In this document: in pieces, positions 10,881 to 22,687 of the stretch
Position numbering within the stretch: the stretch's first letter is position 1
Layout of the letters: every line of letters starts with the position of its first letter
Assembly (NCBI GenBank): GCA_000320605.2
Contig: KB445802.1
Location: 1,071,555 to 1,135,554, forward strand
Source of the DNA: Gelatoporia subvermispora B
Taxonomy: Eukaryota; Basidiomycota; Agaricomycetes; Polyporales; Gelatoporiaceae
Reading direction: 5' to 3'
DNA length: 64,000 bases
The notes under the pieces: generated by a model
What the model was told of the DNA's origin: nothing
Databases searched by the model: none
Seen by the model: the letters and a program-made list of their open reading frames with translations, nothing else
Program-made: the position numbers and the translations under genes

Positions 10881-12098
10881 CCTGTCCGTGCGTTCGCCGC
10901 TCGCGCTCAGCACTCGCCATAGAGTATTGGCACGTGTGCGCGTTGAGTAGATGTCTAGTGATGGCTTCGTGGAATTCGCTAGAAGCGTTTCAGCAATGTC
11001 GTAGAATGTACGAATTGGAAATCACTGGAAATGTTGCACGGCAATCCGGGACCGTGCCATCGATATGTCAAATGCTCGCCAGAGCGCTTCATAGTGTGCC
11101 TGCACCGCCTGACGTGCGTCTCTAATTCGGATGTGCGAGTAAGCCGGACGTCACAGTCAAGATCGCAGCAGCAGCAGTACTCTATTAGGCGGCTAATAGT
11201 ACTGTTCTGCTGTGGGCGTTTCAAACTGGGACTCAAGACATCGTTATACAGACAGAGCACTGATAGTGGCATCGGGAGTACTCCCTGCACCATGGCCTAA
11301 GTGTAGTTGCTGCCAGCCCTCAGAGTCTACTTTTGACGACATACGCATCGGAAAGGCAATCGACAAAGATCTCGTCGCCTTTCGAGCAGCTAGCAGTGCT
11401 GTGCAGCCTCAACGTACTCAGCGCGAGGTCAGCTGACAGCGCCGCTGGGATGATATAAGCATTAACATCAAGTGGCGCATCAGACAGAGGGGCGTTGCAT
11501 GAGAGCTTGATTTTGGTTCGCAAGGTGGAGCACAGCGGTAGTCCGTGAGAGATCCTTTGAAATGAGGAATGGAGGGGCCTCAAACGGTCTTAGCAGGAAG
11601 TCCGAGTGTCAAGAAGAGTATTTTAGACTGATCGCGTCGACATTTATAATCGCAGGGTACAGCTTAGGAGCTGAGTGTATCGTAAAGTGGTTGTCCTGGG
11701 CCAGCGTCGAGGACGAGTGCATGAAGCCTCCCAGTCGATCGACTCGAACTGTCGATCGTTCAAGTTGGAATACTTAGTGCTGTAGTATTGGTCTATCTAA
11801 TTTAATCTGTGTATTGGTGCTGTCGTCAGCCTGGGCGCTTGCAACTGGACATTCTCCGTCTCCTTGCAAATCCGTTGAGACTTCCAGTTCCATGCATATG
11901 AGATCATATGAGATTTTGAACTAGGAGAAGGATACACTTCGATACACTATAACTGTTTGCTGGCAGGGTCCTGCGTGTATACTGTTCAAGCTCTTGGGGT
12001 AACTATGTTATGCGATGGTCGTACACGATTTACACCTCTGCTTCCCTACAACCCCCCGCCAAATGTTTGAATGTCAACTCGTGTGGTCAAGAAAGCCC

Positions 12099-12835
12099 TC
12101 ATTGCTCGAAGATGAGGATATCTACACTGGTGCAGCTGTCTAAGCTGTACGCGCCACCGTTGTCAGCCGTAGGCTGGAAAACAGCGATGTCAAGGTCGCC
12201 CGACATGCAGAGCGCAAAGTCTGAGGTGTCGCCGTTCAAACCGAGCAGGGGCTGGGCGATTCCTCCACCATTCGGATCCGTGTTTGCCTAGAATAGTGAG
12301 CAGTTGAGTAAGTTGTAAAGGCTTTTGTTATGAGCATGGAGAGAGCGGAGGCAACGTACGAAGCCGCAGTACTCAGCTGGCACCAACTGAGCAACGTTGC
12401 CGCTGGCAAACTGGAGGACATCCCCGGACTGTACGTCTAGGTCGCCGGAGAAGGTGTTCGGGATAATAGGCGCAAGGACACCGTTCTCGAGCGAGAAGTC
12501 CAAGACTTGACCTGGGCGAGTGCTAGCACTAGCCTGCGTCTATTGACGGCCTCTGTTAGCTGCTCGGTGCGCTTGTCGAGTACACAACCCAGACGTACAG
12601 CAAGTACGTAGATGGCCTCGACCATCGAGACGCTCGTTATAAGCGCGACGAGCGGGAGGCCCTGGCCGCCTGAGTTTGCGGCGTTGGTGTCGAGCGCGTT
12701 GAGCGTGATGTTGGGCGCAGTGCCAAATTCTCCGGGCGTGCCGCTGTTGCACCCAGACTGGCGGAGGCGGAGAGCGGGTCCTGCAAGAACAGTGGGGAGC
12801 GCAAGTGCAGCGAGGAGGAGCGAAGATGCGAACAT
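12099..12835 (-). CDS. Secreted four-cysteine protein, copy C
   Basis: Exons 12835-12599, 12539-12360 and 12287-12099 give 201 residues. The signal peptide is MFASSLLLAALALPTVLA. The four cysteines are conserved (QSGC, EYCGF, ALC, DSC). Exon 2 is five codons shorter than in A and B (STRPGQVLDFSLENG). It is clearly diverged from A and B and lies outside the inverted repeat, so it belongs to an older duplication. The conserved C-terminal tail TSVDILIFEQ is shared by all copies. Function unknown. Confidence 0.87.
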
Positions 12836-12883
12836 GATGAACTCGATTCTATGAGAGGATTATGCCGAAGTCTGATCCCCTTA

Positions 12884-12924
12884 AGTCGACACGGCTGGAC
12901 AACGTTGATGCTTGTCCTTAAATA
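12884..12924 (-). promoter_or_regulatory. Core promoter block of gene C
   Basis: TATTTAAGG followed by caacgttgtccagccgtgtc, the same layout as in B and D. Confidence 0.5.
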
Positions 12925-14039
12925 CCTGTCCGCCTCCTTACTGTCAGGATTCGCCGTATGAGAGCTGCGCAGGTGCGCGTCGAGTGACAAGTCAATGTGG
13001 CGGTGGCACATTGGTGGGATTTGCTCATAACAGACGTTTCAGTGATGTTGGGGAGCTAATGTGTCTGGACATACTTAGGATATCACATATTTGGTGAGGT
13101 CCCCATTCGGCAATTCGCTGGCCACTCCTCCAGAATCCAGAGACACCCCGTTATATCGGTCATCCGCGCCGTTCGAACGTGAGACGTACATTAGAGCGCG
13201 ATCCAGGGTGCGCCAACGCAGCGCCTTGTGTGCGTCCGGGACTGCGTCCGAGCGAGCCGGAGATCGCAAAGTAGTTGGCGCTCAAGTGGACGGCCGCTAT
13301 ACTGCATAGATTTGTCGCAACATCGAGACTATGATGTAGACGGTGCACCGGGAGCACTGTAGGAGAAGTAGATCATGACCTGTGATGTAGTCCCGAGAGC
13401 TAGAGTCGCTGTTGCGTACACCCAAAAGCCAATTGGTAAGCATCTCGACCGTTCTAAGAGCGGCCAGGCAAGCTGTCCAGCCGCCAAACGTACAGCGACC
13501 AGTGCGCGTGACATAGTTCGAACATCAGCACGACGTCACTCCGGAGAGCGGCCAGGACTGTCGCACAGCATCATGCTAGCGCGTTGGAAACTCAGAAGGC
13601 TCTGATTCACTGGAGTGCTGTCTGGTGATCGAAGGGTTTAGCGTAGGTTGTAAAATCTTCGCCGAACGCCAATATTGGAGCAGAATCAAGCTCAAGCCTA
13701 AGTTGCATACTTTGCGGTTTGCAGGGTGTCCGGGTTGCACAAGTGTCCAAGATAGTGAAAGTCTGAGGTACTGAATCGAATGATCCTGATCTAATCTTAC
13801 TAATACGGCGCGGCCTCCCAGGCGCTGGGCGCGGCAATAAGTACGGTGGCTGTGAATATACATTGTAGTCTGTCATGCACGTTCGTCACCTGTTACATAT
13901 GTCCATTATACCCGGGACTGCGTCCGTATTGCGAGAGCGGCTGCTATCAACAACCGTTGGCGCGCAGAAATCTGGAGCTGTCCAGTGGTGCGTATGTATT
14001 CGCGGAACACGGTGTGGACTCGCCGCAGCGCAGTCCACG
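12925..14039. other. Intergenic, no supported gene
   Basis: Upstream of gene C. Several short overlapping frames on both strands, none with recognisable content. The segment 13480-13600 shares an 'acgtacagcg' motif with exon-1 ends of the secreted family, too little to call a remnant. Confidence 0.4.
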
Positions 14040-14190
14040 CGCGCATTGATACCGCTGTCGGCCGACATGGACTGGAACAGGTCGACAGCAATGCCTTGCA
14101 GTCCCGGCGTACGGAGCGTGAAGTCTGACGCGTCGTTGGTCAGACTCCGGCGAGGCCCGTGTTTGCCCGCACTGAAGTGGGTAAGCAGTG
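14040..14190 (-). pseudogene. Decayed exon 3 of the secreted four-Cys family
   Basis: On the minus strand it reads RRSLTNDASDFTLRTPGLQGIAV, matching SLRGDTDDFALCTAGDLDIVV of the intact genes. The cysteine after FAL is replaced by Arg. No matching exon 1 or 2 lies beside it. Confidence 0.65.
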
Positions 14191-14269
14191 TCACCAGGAT
14201 GGAGGATTACATTTACTCTCAAGCGAGACGTCTACCAATGGACTCGGACCGGGGTCTGCGTGAGCTTTG

Positions 14270-14595
14270 GCCACACGGCTCTTGCACGCCGTTGGCTGGA
14301 ACATAACGACGTCAAGGGTGCATGTTGTGTAGAGTGTAAACTCCGCTGCGTTTGCGCTGGTCTCAAGCAGCGGCCCTTGGATTCTAAGCCAGCCCGGTGC
14401 AGTCTGGGATGTGTATGCGGCGACCGTTTTTGAGGGCAGTATCAGTCTGACATGTGCAGGTTGAACGACGCACAAAGCCGCAATACACAAATGGAGCTCC
14501 CTGTGCAACATCGCCACTGGCGAAGTCGAGGATATCCCCGGCCTCCACACCTTAGGTTTGCAGAGGTGTTCGGCGTGGGCAGGCGCTACCAATCG
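14270..14595 (-). pseudogene. Decayed secreted four-Cys gene, exons 2 and 3
   Basis: 14465-14590 aligns with exon 2 of gene C (shared text catcgccactggcgaa and ggatatccccggcct). 14279-14400 aligns with exon 3 (GPLLETSANAAEFTLYTTCTLDVVMFQPT against LLGLNGDTSDFALCMSGDLDIAVFQPT). Frame and splice signals are degraded. Together with the copy at 14040-14190 this shows repeated duplication and loss between genes C and D. Confidence 0.7.
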
Positions 14596-15027
14596 CAGCC
14601 GTTTTCATCAAGAATCTCGACCCGACTATTCTGGCGATAAACTGACTTATACTATTTAACGCACTGAAGGGCTAGCCTCTGCTAGATTGAAGTGTTCCAA
14701 CCACAATGTTCTTGGTCTCAAGCAGTAGTTTTCGCAACATAGCACTCGACTGTATTCGGCAACATACTCTCTCGATTTACATCATTCCTGCATATGACGA
14801 CAAGTAGAGTCGATATGCCCTGGTCTCACGAAATCGAAACAGTATCTCAGCTTACAGACGATGTCTTGCTCGCTAGCGCAATTAGCACACGTCTCAGGCG
14901 TTGGTCAATTTCGACCTCTTGGCATCGAGCAGTTGGTAAGTCACACACAATTTTCCACCCCTGCACCAGTACAATTCCGCGTCGATTGGCACAGTCCAGC
15001 CTCAAATACTTGTACTACACCGGATCT

Positions 15028-15766
15028 TCAGTGCTCGAAGATGAGGATGTCTACGCTGGTGCAGCTGTCGATGTCATATTCGCCACTGTTGTCTGCATTG
15101 GGCTGGAACACGATGACTCCGATTGGGCCCGACATGCAGAGCGCGAAGTCCGACGTATCGCCATTGACGGAGAGAAGCGGCTCAGAGATGCCTCCACCTG
15201 CCGGGTCCGTGTTGGCCTGTCCGTGGCGAAAATTGTGTCAGAGGAACGTTCAGCTGTAGTAACGTAGGAGACCGAGTGACGTACAATTCCACAGAACTCC
15301 TCCGGGATCGCCTGTCCAATTTGCCCACTGGCAAACTCAATAATTAGTCCGGGCTGTACTGCCAGATTGGCGGAGAATGTATTCGGAATGATGGGTGCGA
15401 GGATGTCGTTCTGCAGCGAGAAGTCCGCGAATGTGGTCGAGCCTACCAGTGTGCTAGCGGTGGCCTGGGTCTGCTCGCACCATCTATCAGCTATGTTATA
15501 CACTAGTCGTGTAGAGAATCCGAACGTACAGCGAGCACATAGGTCGTCTCGACGCCTCCGATGGTTGCCACAAGTGCGACGAGCGGGAGGCCTTGGCCAC
15601 CCGAATTAGCGGCATCAGAGTCCAGCGCATTGATCGTGATGTTCGACGCTGTGTCAATTTTGCCAGGGATACTGCCTTTGCAGCCCGACTGACGTAGACG
15701 TAGAGCGGAGCCTGCGAGCGCGGTGGGGATGGCGAGCGCAGCGAAGAGGAACGAGAATGCGAGCAT
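15028..15766 (-). CDS. Secreted four-cysteine protein, copy D
   Basis: Exons 15766-15530, 15470-15285 and 15216-15028 give 203 residues. The signal peptide is MLAFSFLFAALAIPTALA. The four cysteines are kept (QSGC, EFCGI, ALC, DSC). This is the most divergent intact copy: exon 2 begins TQATASTLVGSTTFADFSLQ and exon 3 lacks the GDLD motif (MSGPIGVIVFQPNADN). Intron phases and positions match those of A, B and C, and the tail TSVDILIFEH is conserved. Function unknown. Confidence 0.87.
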
Positions 15767-15821
15767 CTGATGTTGAACTGGATGCTATGAGTAAAGTATG
15801 CCAAGGTTCGATCTCCTGTGA

Positions 15822-15860
15822 ATCGACACAGCTGACAACGTCAATGTTCGTCGTTAAATA
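15822..15860 (-). promoter_or_regulatory. Core promoter block of gene D
   Basis: TATTTAACG followed by ttgacgttgtcagctgtgtc, as in gene B. Confidence 0.5.
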
Positions 15861-16879
15861 CGGTACACCCTGTGCGCTTACTACCCGTGCTCAGCACTTG
15901 CTATGAAGTATTGGCAAATGTGTGCATCGGGCCAATGGACAGTAGGGCCTTCGTGCGACTCGCCTGTCGCCAGCGTGTTGCAGAGTACATGCATCCGGAG
16001 ATAATTCGCGGTCATCCAGGACCGTGCGTCTACAATGTGAGATGCACACTAGGGAGCCGCAGCGGCTTACGTGTGCCTGGGACTGTGGACGGCTCAGACG
16101 TGCGAATGGGGTTGGCGGTCACAGCCCAGATCGCATCGAGTGTCATGGTGAGTAGACAATATCCTGCATAAGGGCGATTCGAACTTTGAAGCAAGACGTA
16201 ATGATGAAATCAGAGTGTCTGCGCCGTGCGCCGGGTGCCTCCTTTTTCTTCTTCGGCGCAGAGGAACTGTCGCTGAGCCCGTCGAGAGTGGGGTCGCCAG
16301 ACAGCTGTGGGCGCCAAAACGTACAGCGTCGCGCGCGGTCGGCAGCCCAGTCTGCCACGAGCAGAGGGGCAACGTCGCCTTCGGGCACGCCGCGCGAGCC
16401 AGCGGTGGCCTGGCGAAGGGACGCCCAGAAAGGCGCCCGGACATCCGGGCAGGTCTCTGTTGTCGGACCAGCACTCGGTCGTGCGTTGGGTCCCGCGGGA
16501 GGGTCTGCGGCGCCCCCAGAGGAGGCAGCGGGAGGATCGGCACCCCGCAAAACCCCCGCGGGCTGTGAGGGCGGCTCTGCTGTCAATGTGTCGGTCATGG
16601 GCGAAAAACTTCCAAGAAGTCCGAGAGTCCACAGAAAACGAGAGTATGGAGAGCAGACAACGAGAGTGGTGTGTACTGGAGCCAGAAAATCGCAAAAGAA
16701 TCAGATGTTCTTGATCAATGCACTGCTCTAGACCGTGAGAAGCCCGTAAATTCTTACATATAGACATGTCATTTATTCATCCTACCAATCCGAAATCATC
16801 ATTCGACCGTATTACCAATATTATCAACGATCGAACTGTTACAAGTGTCTCGCTCAACAGTATGCCCAAAGTAGCCATA
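15861..16879. other. Intergenic, GC-rich stretch without a clear gene
   Basis: 16200-16620 is GC-rich and open in several frames on both strands at once. None shows a domain or splice-supported partner. Confidence 0.45.
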
Positions 16880-18117
16880 CTACGAGTACGACAAACCAAG
16901 AAGCAGCTGCAGGCGATGTATGTGATGCTCAATGGCGAGCATGGCGTGAGCCACTTGGAAGCGACAGATGTCGCTCAGTGGTCTCTTCAATCCGATAGTT
17001 GCGACGTATTCCTGGCGGAAGATCCAGGCATATCCATCGTCGACATCGACTACGTCCGGGTAATTGGCGAAGATTACCAAATGATCCTCGTCGAAAATGA
17101 TGCTATACGTATAAAGAACTCCGCTCAACATGATGGACGCATCATCAGCTGTCAATTCGCGATCGAGTTTCCATCCCTGGGCTTGGTAATGTTGGATGAT
17201 TAACGCCACCATGGCGCGTTGTAGGCTGAACGCCATGATAGTGAACAGACGAGACTCCTTCATGGCATCAGAGTGTTCACGCCCATCGACGATGGCAACC
17301 AAAGGGAATAGACCAACACTTTCAACCTCGGATCTACAACCCAAGGCAAAGTAGTGAGATTGCAATCCCAACATAATCAAAGTTCTCACACTGCATACGG
17401 CCGCAAAAACTGGCATAACCCGGCGTCCGCTCTCAACAGGTCTCGTAAGAAGGGTTCCAAGATGTTTTCGTGACGCAATTCGTTGGCAAGCTGCAAAGAA
17501 GGAATTTTCGAGGCAAAGATACTCAACAAGCTGGCTCTCTGTTCCGATGTAGCATCATCCCGTATGTATAGCTGCGGAATATGAGGGTCTACGTCGCCTC
17601 CGGAGTACCACTCAATCCACCTTCGATGAGGACCGTTCTCGATAAAGTTCAAACAGAGACTGATAGCAAGTTGTTCTATGTCTTGTGATGTAGCGTCCAT
17701 GCTGTGGAGGTCTATCTGGGAAATTAATCAGCCTATGTCTATACCGTTCTTGTTGCGCAGACCAGCGAGCAACATGACTCACCTTATATTTTTCGGGAAC
17801 GGCTATTCTCCCCTTGGTCCACATGGGCAAGTTCATGTACTGCTTCCGTACAGCTGTGATCGATGATTGTATATTGCACGAGATGCCCGTTGCGTGACCC
17901 AGTGCACCAGGCACAGAAGTATGTAACATCCACTGGGTTGCAAAGTCGTGTTCCAATTCCGCCAAGTTGCTGATGAGATTTTCAATCAGCGCCACAGGGG
18001 ATGGATAGATTGAAAGATAAGTTGACACGACCTCGGCGGATCAGGGTAGTAACGCAGCCTCAATGCACGAAAGGCCTCTGCCCATGAGTTGTCCCGATGG
18101 GGTAAGGATTGTGTCAT
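16880..18117 (-). CDS. Orphan family protein G1 (subfamily I)
   Basis: I do not recognise a described domain. Exons 18117-18032, 17969-17783, 17715-17390 and 17333-16880 join in frame from an ATG (MTQSLPHRDNSWAEAF) to give 350 residues. It is a full-length paralogue of G4: the third exon begins with a 24-residue block of equal length before CLNF, and the last exon is 454 nt in both. The C-terminal half (LQRAMVALIIQHYQAQGWKL ... YSIIFDEDHLVIFANYPD ... AMLAIEHHIHRL) also matches the C-terminal half of G2 and G3 in pattern. There is no signal peptide or membrane segment. It is transcribed divergently from G2 across 168 bp. Confidence 0.8.
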
Positions 18118-18285
18118 AATGAACTTGTGCAAGACACACAGACGAAGTGATTTGAGTCTATGAAGACTCTTTAGATATTTTTGTAAGCCGCTCGTTTGCG
18201 TGGTTTTGTTTGTGCATGGGTATAGGCGCTACTAGGCTGCCTTCCGCTAGATGCTACCTCTACCACTGTCAACCACCGTACACCT
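18118..18285. promoter_or_regulatory. Divergent promoter region between G1 and G2
   Basis: 168 bp separate the two start codons, so the two related genes probably share control elements. No specific site was identified. Confidence 0.45.
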
Positions 18286-19898
18286 ATGCATACAGCGCAG
18301 ATGGTTTCCTCTGACGTGCAACGGCTGACAGCTTCCATCGAGTCTTTCTGGGACCTTCCGGAGACCATCACAAAGCAGTTTGCTGCCCACGTCCACTATC
18401 TGTCGGAACTTAAGAGAGGATGGAAGGTCCTTGAAGCTCCTCAGGCCTGGATTGTACGGCATATTCTGGAATTATCTTTGCGCTCTCTTCTTGACGAAGT
18501 TTCTTGTATTAGACAAGTCAGCCTCGGGAATGCAGGTCGTCCTATTCGTCGGACACTTATCATCAGATACATGTCAAGATGTACCTGCAGTACATACAGG
18601 ATGAAATCATCACGATCAATGACGACAACTTAGCATGTCGTTCTGTATACGGCTTGCTACCTTCCTTCAAAGTTTCCCGCGATCGTTATAATCCACGACA
18701 TCAACGCGGACATGATGAAAATACGTGCGACGATTGTAGCATGTCCATCTGCCAAGTTGCGGAAATCCTGAGCTATCGCAATAGCGAGACACTTGCAGAA
18801 TGTGCAGTGGCGGCCGCCCTAGATGGCATTCCAGGAACGCTCATACGCAAGTGAGTTCAAATAACTACGTCCGCGTTTCGCACAGATCACTGACATAGAT
18901 CCAGACAGCAGCTAGTGGTCTATGTTGATGACACTCCGGACAATGACATCTCTGCATGTATAGATTGTGCCCTATTGTCCGCCACCACGCCGAGTCTGGA
19001 AACCCTGGGACACTGCGTGCAACTTCCGATTAGCCAAATCAACCCTGCTCTTATACTCTGTGCCAAGGGTCCCTGTCCTTGGACGATCCATCGTTCCCGG
19101 AAAAGTCTGCATAGCATCTTCGAAGACCTGGCGGAAGTGGCGGACAAAACTCTACCTCTTCTGACTGATGTTTGGCGCTCATGGCATCGTACTGGTGAAG
19201 ACTCCCTTGTTCCGAAGGACATCGAGGCAAATTTACCCAGGTCCACAAGGGCTGACGCCTTGCCTTGTTGGGCGCTGTTAATAGGAATCGTTTACGACTC
19301 TGAGAACATGCATTTCGTGGCGCATATCCCCGGGGATGCTGATGCTCCTGGTGGGCCCTGCTATCTGTCCGTGCATTTCGAAACTCTCGCGTTCTCCGCC
19401 ATTCCGTCACACACCGCCACAAAACCGTTCATACGTGAGCGTTATCGTGTCGCGCAGGCCCTACTCTGCCTTCAACAACATGTACTTCGGTTGAATGAGC
19501 TTTGGGATGACTTCCACGGAGCAGAAGAGCGCCCCGCATATCCGGCCGCTCTCCGTTCATTTTCCCGTACTGGGAATTCATCATTGGTAGAATCATCCGA
19601 AGACACAAGCTCGTCCGCCGGTTCGTCAGGATCCAATGATACGTATATTGGGGTGGATCTTGAGCTGGAGGGCCCACGTAAAGAAGTCCCGGTGGAGCGG
19701 ATCGAAACCTGGTTACGAAGGTCTGATAGTGTGTCTGACCAGACTCCTACAGGGCCAATCGAACTTGAAGTAGAGAGCAGTGAAATGAGCGCTGCGCAGT
19801 ACTTGCATAGGGAGATCGAGCTGAGAGAAGGGGAAGCAAGGAGAGGAGCGAGATTAGGTAGGTGGTATGTAGATCAGAGCACCTTAAGAATTTCTTAG
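18286..19898 (+). CDS. Orphan family protein G2 (subfamily II)
   Basis: Exons 18286-18453, 18513-18850 and 18905-19898 join in frame to give 499 residues. It pairs with G3 exon by exon. Shared blocks include LKRGWKVL, DRYNPRHQ with a Cys-rich ENTCDDCSMS, ALDGIPGTLIRK, ALILCA, and WALLIGIVYDSENMHFVAHIPG followed by RYRVAQALLCLQQHVLRL. The C terminus (about residues 375-499) is Ser-rich and acidic and probably disordered. The block from WALLIG to LCLQQH has the same layout as the C-terminal half of subfamily I (YSII...FANYP...AMLAIE.H), so both are probably one family. Function unknown. Confidence 0.8.
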
Positions 19899-20840
19899 TT
19901 CAGGAGCATCCAATATAGAGGATCATCGCACACGTATAGCAGGATTTGAGGAGCCCGACTTGGTCTTCGGCATGGTATGTGGTTCGAGAGAGGGTGGGGA
20001 CGTGGTAGTTTGTCGGGACCTTAGACATGTTCAGACGCTGCAAGTTATACCACAACAGAATCACAACAGAAGAGTAGGAGACTTCGAGCAGCAACTACAT
20101 ACCCGGGCCTCGATGATTGCGCCGCACGTTCAGTTCGGACCCTGTACGGAATGACCAATCCGGAAACGAGCCTGGACGAAGCGTCCTGAGAGCAGTGTCA
20201 TAGATTGATGACGCAGGATCGTTTTCGACGCTTCGGAGACTCTGGCGGATCAACTGAATGCGGGTGTCTGTCGAGAGCGGCCGTGCGTGGCACCAAATAA
20301 TGTCTTATCGCAATCGCAATCAGTATGCTACGTGAACGAGCACTAGTTTGTCGTCTTCGCCTGGACCGCAGTTTTCTGAGTCTCCAAACGGAGCACGGAG
20401 AGTCCGATTGTACACGACAGGCGATAAATCCTTTCGGTGCTGTGGGTATGATACGGGCATGCGACGTGGATTCCACCACTAAGATGGCTCAACTAGCCAA
20501 TGCTCATGTGGCTTTAGACCTTCACCCGGCTACCTGACGACGTTGGCTTGAAGTCGCCGGATCGGATGGCCTGCCTGGAGAATCTGCGAACTCAGAAAGT
20601 TATGCGGATATGCTATGTGCCACAAGAGATAGATGCATACCCAGTCCCTCGGTCGGTAGGCTTCAAGATCCGTAATGTCGGCTCATGAAAAGCTCCATCT
20701 CAACGACGTCCCGATTTGGAGAGAATGGTACGTGCGATCACCGGTGTGCCCGGGGCGAGCGCTTGTCCCGCTGACTTCATGCGTTGTGGCTTCACTTACT
20801 TGCCGTTGACACTGACCCAGGGTGCTTTACAGAGGCTGTT
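19899..20840. other. Intergenic between G2 and G3
   Basis: No supported gene. Short frames only; it holds the 3' flank of G2 and the promoter of G3. Confidence 0.5.
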
Positions 20841-22392
20841 ATGCCGTGGCCGTCCGCTCAATCGACATCTCAATGGACTTATACCAGACTGGACTGCGCA
20901 AACAACCTACACCCGGAAGTCTTTGAACAATGCCATAGACAGTTACAATACCTACGGGACCTGAGGAAAGGTTGGGAAGTCTTAGTATCACCTCACTCGT
21001 GGACGGTAAGTTGCGCGTCTCTATGTTCCATAGCAATAGCTTTCATTTGAAGTCCCAGGAGCGACCCCAAAAATACCCACGTCTGGCTCTGTATGACACG
21101 TTCAACTCCTTTGCTGGACGATTGGGTTTGAAGTTCATCGAAGACCGCCTGACGAAGATTCATGACTCGGATCTCGAGGCACGATCCCCATATGGAAACC
21201 CTCCAACCTTCCATCTCTCCTCTGACCGCTACGACCCTACACATCAAGCACGGCACCATTTCGTGACCTGCACGAAGTCGAGCATGTCCTTGGCGCAGGT
21301 AGCCCATATCTTGGAATTCGAAGGGCATGGGTTCTACGCAGAGAGTGCTATTGCTATGGCATTGGATGGGATACCAAGCACAATTGTCCGGAAGTTTGTC
21401 TTGCGCAGGCCTCTAGCGTGATGTTACATTGACGACCGAGCAGGAAGGATCTTCGACTGAGCCAAGTCCGAAAGTCAGATTGTACCGACGAGGAAGTTAT
21501 GTTGGATTCCCTGGAGTTGCTTGATGCAGATCTGGCGCTAGTATATACGCCTCTTGGTGCCTCGCAGTGGGTATCTGTTCGGCGTTTCAGGCGACTACCG
21601 GTCAGCCCGGTGAACCCAGCGCTCGTGCTGTGTGCCAGAAGGACGGCAACCTCGAAGCAGCACTCACAGGATGATCTGAACCTAGACGTAGATATACGTC
21701 GGCTAGCTGCTGCCGCCGAACGTAGCCTCCTTTCGCTCCGTGCTATCTCAGCACGCCGTGCCCATTTTGTAGCAGACAGCGTGAAGAACCACTTTCTCTG
21801 GACACCGGATGGTGAGGGAAATGTTCTAACACCTTGGGCAATGCTCATAGGCATCATCTACGACCCGGAATCGATCCACTTCGTCGCGTATATCCCGTGC
21901 AACGGTGGTACCGACCACCACCCTCAATCCCACTACCTGTCCGTCCATTTCGAGTCTCTCCCGTTCCCGGCACACTCCTCGGCCGAAGTCGATCAACAGT
22001 TCCTTTGCGATCGATATCGAGTTGCTATCGCTCTCTTGTGTCTTCAACAACATGCATACAGATTAACGTCGCTTTGGGAGGACGTACAACAGACGAAAGA
22101 GGAATACGAGATCTATGCGGACCATATACGTTCCCTCGACGAGGAAGGAGAGCGAGGAACACCAACCCCATCAGAACTCTATTCCGGGGAGGAACCTGTC
22201 TCAGATGACTACCTTGTCATCGACTACGACGAGGATGTTGATGGTGAAAATCCAGAAGTGCCCTACGATTTGATAGAGAAATGGAGAGATACTATCGAAG
22301 ATGATATTGAGTCAGACTCTGGGTTGGGCTTCGACAACGATGATAGTGATACTTCGCACAAAGGCGAGGACAGTACGATGGTGTATGTATAG
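20841..22392 (+). CDS. Orphan family protein G3 (subfamily II)
   Basis: Exons 20841-21005, 21059-21393 and 21444-22392 give 482 residues. The ATG at 20841 makes exon 1 about the same length as that of G2 and puts the LRKGWEVL block at the same place. Intron phases (0, then 2) match G2. Other shared blocks are DRYDPTHQ, SMSLAQVAHILE, ALDGIPSTIVRK, PALVLCARR and WAMLIGIIYDPESIHFVAYIP. The C terminus has long acidic runs (VIDYDEDVDGENPEV, DDIESDSG). Two upstream frames overlap exon 1 but lack homology and are not used. Tandem duplicate of G2; function unknown. Confidence 0.8.
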
Positions 22393-22687
22393 TGTTGAGA
22401 GTTGCATATTCCCGCGTGTACTTGGCGCTAGATCGGAATTATTCCTGGACGAATAAAACAACAATCACAACTGTGAGCTGCCGCGCTGAGCGCTTCTGAG
22501 AATTCGAGTCGCTGACGCCTGATACTGTCGGATCGATCAAACTGCCGCAGCGCTTAGTACGTGGCTGGAAGTCAAGCCACGACCTGGAAGCTCTTCCGCT
22601 TGCCTGATTGACTGTCACCTATACCCAGGATCCAACTTTGTTTGCCATTCGCTGCTCGAGCCTAGTCAAATTATCTTCCCTACCGTC

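Larger units (their letters stand above)
9895..11945. repeat. Right arm of large inverted repeat
   Basis: Reverse-complement copy of 4232-6885. It holds gene B in the opposite orientation and lacks the MITE found in the left arm. Past its outer end the next unit of the secreted-protein family (gene C) follows, as the exon-3 remnant does beside the left arm. Confidence 0.85.

Noticed and set aside
13440..13600. Possible exon-1 remnant of the secreted four-Cys family
   Set aside because: Only an 'acgtacagcg' motif is shared; the translated similarity is too weak.
16186..16731. Long GC-rich open frames on both strands
   Set aside because: Open in several frames because of base composition; no domain, homologue in the window or splice partner.
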